In this document: piece after piece, positions 61,801 to 64,000 of the stretch
Layout of the letters: each line of letters starts with the position of its first letter
Position numbering within the stretch: position 1 is the first letter of the stretch
Source: DATFXM01 sp035315885
GTDB lineage: Bacteria; Acidobacteriota; Blastocatellia; UBA7656
DNA: 64,000 nucleotides
Assembly (NCBI GenBank): GCA_035315885.1
Contig: DATFXM010000031.1
Span: 1 to 64,000 of the forward strand
Direction of reading: 5' to 3'
Notes under the pieces: model-generated
Told to the model about the DNA's origin: nothing
Database searches by the model: none
The model's input: the letters and a program-made list of their open reading frames with translations, nothing else
Position numbers and translations under genes: made by a program

Positions 61801-62299
61801 TGATGTTTCGACGGCTCAGGCACACAGCGGGTCGATGTCTTTTCACGTGCAAGATGCTGGTTTGAAAGACGGAGACAACCGGCTTGCAAGTCTGACGATG
61901 AAGAAGAATATTTCGGTGCCGGCGAACGCCGGTCACGTCAGGCTCAGCTTCTTTCACATTTTCAATTTTGAGCCTGGTTATGACGGTGGAGTGCTCGAGA
62001 TCTCGACCGATTTCGGCGAGACCTGGCACGACGCAGGAGCGTTTGTGATTACCGGAGGCTACGACGGTAAAGTCACCGACGCGTCCAAGAACCCGTTGGG
62101 GAACCGCTTTGCGTGGACTTCCCGGGGCAAAGCTGGAGTGTTCAGCCAGGTAGTGGTGAATCTGGACTCGTTTGCCGGACAGACTGTCAAGCTGAGATTC
62201 CTGGCGGGCTTTGACGCAGCTACCGGAATTCTGGACGGCTACACTGGATGGTTCATCGACGATATCCGGATCACAACGAACCTGTATTCGTGTCGTTGA
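58835..62299 (+). CDS. Large secreted subtilisin-like (S8) serine protease
   Basis: This 1154-aa protein is read from ATG 58835 (AGAGGAG ribosome binding site). A signal peptide covers about residues 1-30. A long N-terminal region (to about 330) could be a propeptide. The S8 catalytic domain has Asp349 (GDTGLD), His401 (GHGT) and Ser629 (GTSHSTP). The region from about 700 is a beta-sandwich like the P-domain of proprotein convertases (VMLAWTDPPG). A CARDB-like Ig fold follows, and a C-terminal MAM/immune-inhibitor-A-like domain (about 970-1154) ends TGWFIDDIRI. Such enzymes are extracellular and digest proteins. It lies downstream of the NtrC-type regulator but is separated by repeats. Confidence 0.9.
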   Translation: MMKHLFRLSLLSLLLAAVALVGTRPTHSNTKTTQTNPSQLNRKRLAKLDRPLSYRSPGARHKIAIQKNDVETERALSTPSAAARIKRYSTFSLVELDYAQLAQLGPDQLARIQLRDDWNLIMLRRGQLDTAGPAPVIDPSLRQRSTSTRSLHLVQLFGPPTPATFDSITKTGAQVISYIPNNAYLLWATQAQIGQFRSLRQQGILQWEGPFHPAYKVDPHLDLNTVAELPIAISLADTPTTAQAIDQVKAIARKVVIPEFTSAGTIHLRVSAESFRLPDIARLAEVISIEPWAPFRLNDERANQISAGSLTLSTVSSVQVARPTSPGYLTFLASLGIHSDLDVAVDVGDTGLDIGSSDAARIHPDFLNADGVSRIAYMSDYTNDSHPADPTILPAHDTIGHGTINASIVGGFNNRSGSAFTDALGFQYGLGIAPFVKIGVSKLFQDNGAFTNINFGDVQGNAYRAGARVSSNSWGACEDQFCNLYSDDAAVVDSLTRDVDFLTAGDQGMVLVFASGNDGEDLAQSVSMPGTAKNVITVGASENFRTDGTDGCGVGASEADNALDIVAFSSGGPSQDGRAKPDCVAPGTHIQGAASQDQTFATQPTGNLGVCNRYFPAGQTLYTWSSGTSHSTPIVAGAAALAFNFLKNTLGTDPSPALVKAFLLNSASYITGKLGGDDLPGARQGWGLLDIGRMLDSSSRVLIEQAPERTFTESGGAPFQLTGVVDDPAKELRVMLAWTDPPGNSATNSPQVNELELEVTVGGVTYLGNVFSGQYSRIGGQPDFLNNVQGVRLPAGTTGPLVVRVRPVLIGGDGVPNSGGPLDQDFALVMTNAHEVAVPVLTIQTSNDLAAGVTVHHANGTNDAALIPGETPQISVTVNNESQTAGATVSSASLSITVGSTTTGQAGSFFSTIAAGGSATNATPFQFQIPGSLRCGATASLRLDLNTQNGPVQLSVPVQVGRPDNPSSSQLLFDDVDSASVKWKKKKGFDVSTAQAHSGSMSFHVQDAGLKDGDNRLASLTMKKNISVPANAGHVRLSFFHIFNFEPGYDGGVLEISTDFGETWHDAGAFVITGGYDGKVTDASKNPLGNRFAWTSRGKAGVFSQVVVNLDSFAGQTVKLRFLAGFDAATGILDGYTGWFIDDIRITTNLYSCR

Positions 62300-62344
62300 C
62301 CGCTCTGAATTTGTCGGATTGATTTTTCGGTTGGACTTATGGGA

Positions 62345-62360
62345 TGTTCGTTTGTGAACA
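62345..62360. promoter_or_regulatory. Palindrome TGTTC-N6-GAACA upstream of the ABC gene
   Basis: TGTTCGTTTGTGAACA is a perfect 5+5 inverted repeat. An almost identical sequence lies just after the ABC gene (63204-63221), with the same loop start GTTT. It is a candidate operator. Confidence 0.5.
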
Positions 62361-62411
62361 CCCAATCCCAACAATGACGAGACCTGAACGGTGCGTACCG
62401 TCCAATTGATC

Positions 62412-62455
62412 GGATTAGTGGGCAATCGGTTTGGCACGAGTCTTGGATTAGTGGG
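62412..62455. promoter_or_regulatory. Two 11-bp direct repeats upstream of the ABC gene
   Basis: GGATTAGTGGG occurs at 62412-62422 and 62445-62455, 33 bp apart (about three helical turns), 80-120 bp before the ABC gene start. This suggests cooperative binding by a regulator. Confidence 0.45.
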
Positions 62456-62537
62456 ACGTTGAGATTAACACGGCAGAGATGGTCACAACCATCGCTAACA
62501 AGCAGCAGAAGAATTTGGAGCAGGAGAGAATTGGCGA

Positions 62538-63203
62538 ATGATTTCGCTACGAAACGTTGAAAAGTTCTATGAAGTCGCCGGGGGCCGGACCTACGTGCTT
62601 CGACGGGTGAATATTGATGTGAAACCGGGAGAGTTCGTGTCGATCATGGGGCCCTCCGGCGCGGGCAAGTCGACGATGCTCCACATTCTGGGCATGCATG
62701 ACAGCGCGTGGACCGGTGAGTATTACTTCGACGACAACCCGATACACAAGCAGGGCAAAAAGGAGCGCGCGGACGTACGAAACCGCAACGTGGGATTTGT
62801 TTTTCAGAGTTATCATCTGTTGGACAACCTGACGGTGTACGAGAACCTTGAGATGCCGTTGTCTTATCGGGACATCAAGAAGTCCGAGCGCCAGAGCATC
62901 GTGTGCGACATTCTCGACCGATTCAACATCGTCGGTAAACGCGATCTTTATCCGACTCAGCTTTCGGGTGGGCAGCAGCAGTTGGTTGGAGTCGCCCGTG
63001 CAGTGGTAGCGAACCCGAAGGTCATCCTGGCCGACGAGCCTACGGGGAACCTGCATTCAGATCAGGGGCGGGAAATCATGGAGCTGTTCAAGCGCTTGAA
63101 CGAAGGCGGAACGACTATCGTTCAGGTGACACATTCGGACGTGAATGCGGCCTACGGTGACCGGATCATCAAGCTTCGGGACGGTTGGATCGTTGACGAC
63201 TAG
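62538..63203 (+). CDS. ABC transporter ATP-binding protein (LolD/MacB type)
   Basis: This 221-aa nucleotide-binding subunit has Walker A GPSGAGKS (38-45), a Q-loop in FVFQSYHLLDNLTV, signature LSGGQ (142-146, continuing QQLVGVARA), Walker B VILADEP (162-168) and switch His199. DEPTGNLHS and the lack of a fused membrane part place it with LolD/MacB/FtsE-type systems that work with a MacB-like permease. The adaptor gene that follows (63506) fits a MacAB-like efflux or lipoprotein system, though here 300 bp separates the two. GGAG and GGAGAG precede the ATG. Confidence 0.93.
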   Translation: MISLRNVEKFYEVAGGRTYVLRRVNIDVKPGEFVSIMGPSGAGKSTMLHILGMHDSAWTGEYYFDDNPIHKQGKKERADVRNRNVGFVFQSYHLLDNLTVYENLEMPLSYRDIKKSERQSIVCDILDRFNIVGKRDLYPTQLSGGQQQLVGVARAVVANPKVILADEPTGNLHSDQGREIMELFKRLNEGGTTIVQVTHSDVNAAYGDRIIKLRDGWIVDD

Positions 63204-63221
63204 CTGTTCGTTTTTGAACAG
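63204..63221. promoter_or_regulatory. Palindrome CTGTTC-N6-GAACAG upstream of the adaptor gene
   Basis: CTGTTCGTTTTTGAACAG begins directly after the stop codon of the ABC gene and 28 bp before a promoter-like -35. It is the twin of the palindrome at 62345-62360. Confidence 0.5.
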
Positions 63222-63248
63222 TGATTCCCACGGGCGAAATACAAAGAA

Positions 63249-63280
63249 TTGACTCGCAAACTCAGGTCCTGTGCTAAGAT
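63249..63280 (+). promoter_or_regulatory. Possible promoter of the adaptor gene
   Basis: TTGACT (63249-63254) and an extended -10, TGCTAAGAT (63272-63280). The spacer to TAAGAT is 20 bp, so the extended -10 probably carries the activity. It implies a leader of about 220 nt. Confidence 0.4.
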
Positions 63281-63299
63281 GAGCAGCATATCCAGTTAA

Positions 63300-63347
63300 G
63301 CGGCAGGTGCCGCGTGGCACGAAACTTCCCTCCTTTCCGAGAGGAGG
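63300..63347 (+). promoter_or_regulatory. Overlapping hairpins in the adaptor leader
   Basis: GCGGC-AGGT-GCCGC (63300-63313) and GTGCC-GCGT-GGCAC (63307-63320) share bases and cannot form together. A third stem, CCTCCT-N7-AGGAGG (63329-63347), follows and would mask a ribosome-binding-like AGGAGG. The rest of the leader to 63505 shows no gene. Confidence 0.35.
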
Positions 63348-63505
63348 AAACTGCGGCGGTGTAAGAACTTCGGCATAAGCTCTTCGACATGACAACTTCG
63401 GTTAAGCAAGCAGAGCCGAACAAGCCGAGACCAAGGACGCTGAGTTTGATGCAGCGATGACTTGCGGAGAGAAGACAAGAAGGACGCCGCGGCAGGAGGA
63501 TCACC

Positions 63506-64000
63506 ATGGACATACCGCGTAAATCTGCGGCCCGCAAAAAAAAGATCAAACAAGCTATTTACCTCGCCGTTGCGATTGTGGTTGTAGGCGGAATCACAGT
63601 TGGAGTATCGCGCCTCGAGCGCGCCGACCCAACCGCCGACGGTGGCACCCTCCTGATGGACACAGTCAAGCGAGGTTCGATGGTCCGGCAGGTGAGGGGC
63701 CTCGGAACGTTGCTCCCGCTCGAGATTCAGCTTGTCCCTGCTTTGAGCGAGGGCAGAATAGCCAAGAAGCTCGTGCAGCAGGGAGAGCACGTCAAGTCCG
63801 ATACGATCCTGGTCGAGCTCACGAATCCCGTCGTGGAGCAAGCCGCTCTCGACGCCGAGTCGCAGTTCCGCGCGGCCGAGGCCGACACGTCCAGCCTGAA
63901 GGTCCAGCTTGAAAAAGAACTCCTGGATCAGAAATCAAGCGCCGCAAACGTCGAAGCTCAGTACAAGCAGGCCAGACTCGAGGCTGATGTAATCGAGTCG
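63506..64000 (+). CDS. HlyD/RND-type periplasmic adaptor protein (partial)
   Basis: The first 165 codons of an adaptor gene that runs off the window. The ATG at 63506 has GGCAGGAGG upstream. A basic start RKSAARKKKIKQ leads into one transmembrane helix (about 17-34). A biotinyl-lipoyl-like hairpin follows (TVKRGSMVRQVRGLGTLLP, EGRIAKKLVQQGEHVKSDTILVELTNP), then the beginning of a coiled-coil hairpin rich in Ala/Glu/Gln/Lys (from about residue 109). This is the order of MacA/HlyD membrane fusion proteins. With the ABC ATPase upstream it suggests a tripartite efflux pump. Confidence 0.85.
   Translation, partial: MDIPRKSAARKKKIKQAIYLAVAIVVVGGITVGVSRLERADPTADGGTLLMDTVKRGSMVRQVRGLGTLLPLEIQLVPALSEGRIAKKLVQQGEHVKSDTILVELTNPVVEQAALDAESQFRAAEADTSSLKVQLEKELLDQKSSAANVEAQYKQARLEADVIES

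Noticed and set aside
62432..62447. Second sigma-54 promoter before the ABC gene
   Set aside because: TGGCACG-N4-TTGGA lacks the near-invariant C of the -12 GC.

Overview
The window is a moderately GC-rich bacterial chromosome segment with about 48 protein genes, one tRNA and an unusual amount of repetitive intergenic DNA. The gene content points to the Acidobacteriota, probably a Blastocatellia-like lineage. The main clues are an Oar-like TonB-dependent receptor with an N-terminal carboxypeptidase-regulatory domain, a VWFA-related protein of the acidobacterial type, Tat-exported accessory proteins, HpnCDE squalene synthesis and a CarD regulator. This is inference from protein families; there is no rRNA in the window to confirm it.

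Layout. 1-650: tandem GC-rich hairpin repeats. 0.6-9.1 kb: UbiB-like kinase, HEAT-repeat protein, PBP1A, then a second repeat array and a ribH-nusB-cheA-like operon. 9.4-16.7 kb: uvrA, a secreted esterase, an HtrA/Deg protease and carD. 16.9-20.2 kb: hpnC-hpnD-hpnE, closed by a strong terminator. 20.2-25.9 kb: yjbQ, the overlapping mnmA-nosL-dsbD operon (DsbD carries an extra C-terminal TlpA domain) and a divergent CbbQ/NorQ-type ATPase. 26-30 kb: Tat partner plus amidase, ndk, DUF1080 protein and a second hairpin-repeat array. 30.4-37.1 kb: Oar-like receptor, VWA protein and a lipoprotein. 37.3-44.1 kb: hisE-like gene with trpE, M50 protease, moaC and moeA, tRNA-Asp and a Tat-exported beta-propeller protein. 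44.3-49.5 kb: cobalamin adenosyltransferase, accD, folC, Nudix, plsC and a CPBP protease. 49.7-56.2 kb: a five-gene signalling operon. 57-58.3 kb: an orphan NtrC-type regulator behind a sigma-54-like promoter. 58.8-62.3 kb: a secreted subtilase. 62.5-64 kb: an ABC ATPase and the start of an HlyD/RND-type adaptor cut by the window edge.

The most interesting coding region is 49721-56192. It encodes a PocR-GAF-GGDEF cyclase, a P-loop ATPase fused to an RsbW-like kinase domain, a STAS anti-anti-sigma-like protein, a GAF-HD-GYP phosphodiesterase and a transglutaminase-like protein. This looks like c-di-GMP synthesis and breakdown joined to a partner-switching phosphorelay in one transcription unit.

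The second striking feature is the non-coding DNA. Most long intergenic gaps are built from a few short word families arranged as inverted repeats: heptamers TGAGTNC, TTTAGGG/TTTCGGG words, GGGCGAAT words, and 76-78 bp GC-rich hairpin units. Several start exactly at stop codons. One is a perfect 57-bp inverted repeat. Several strong sigma-70-like promoters (ribH, hpnC, the adenosyltransferase) and three good intrinsic hairpin terminators can be read directly.
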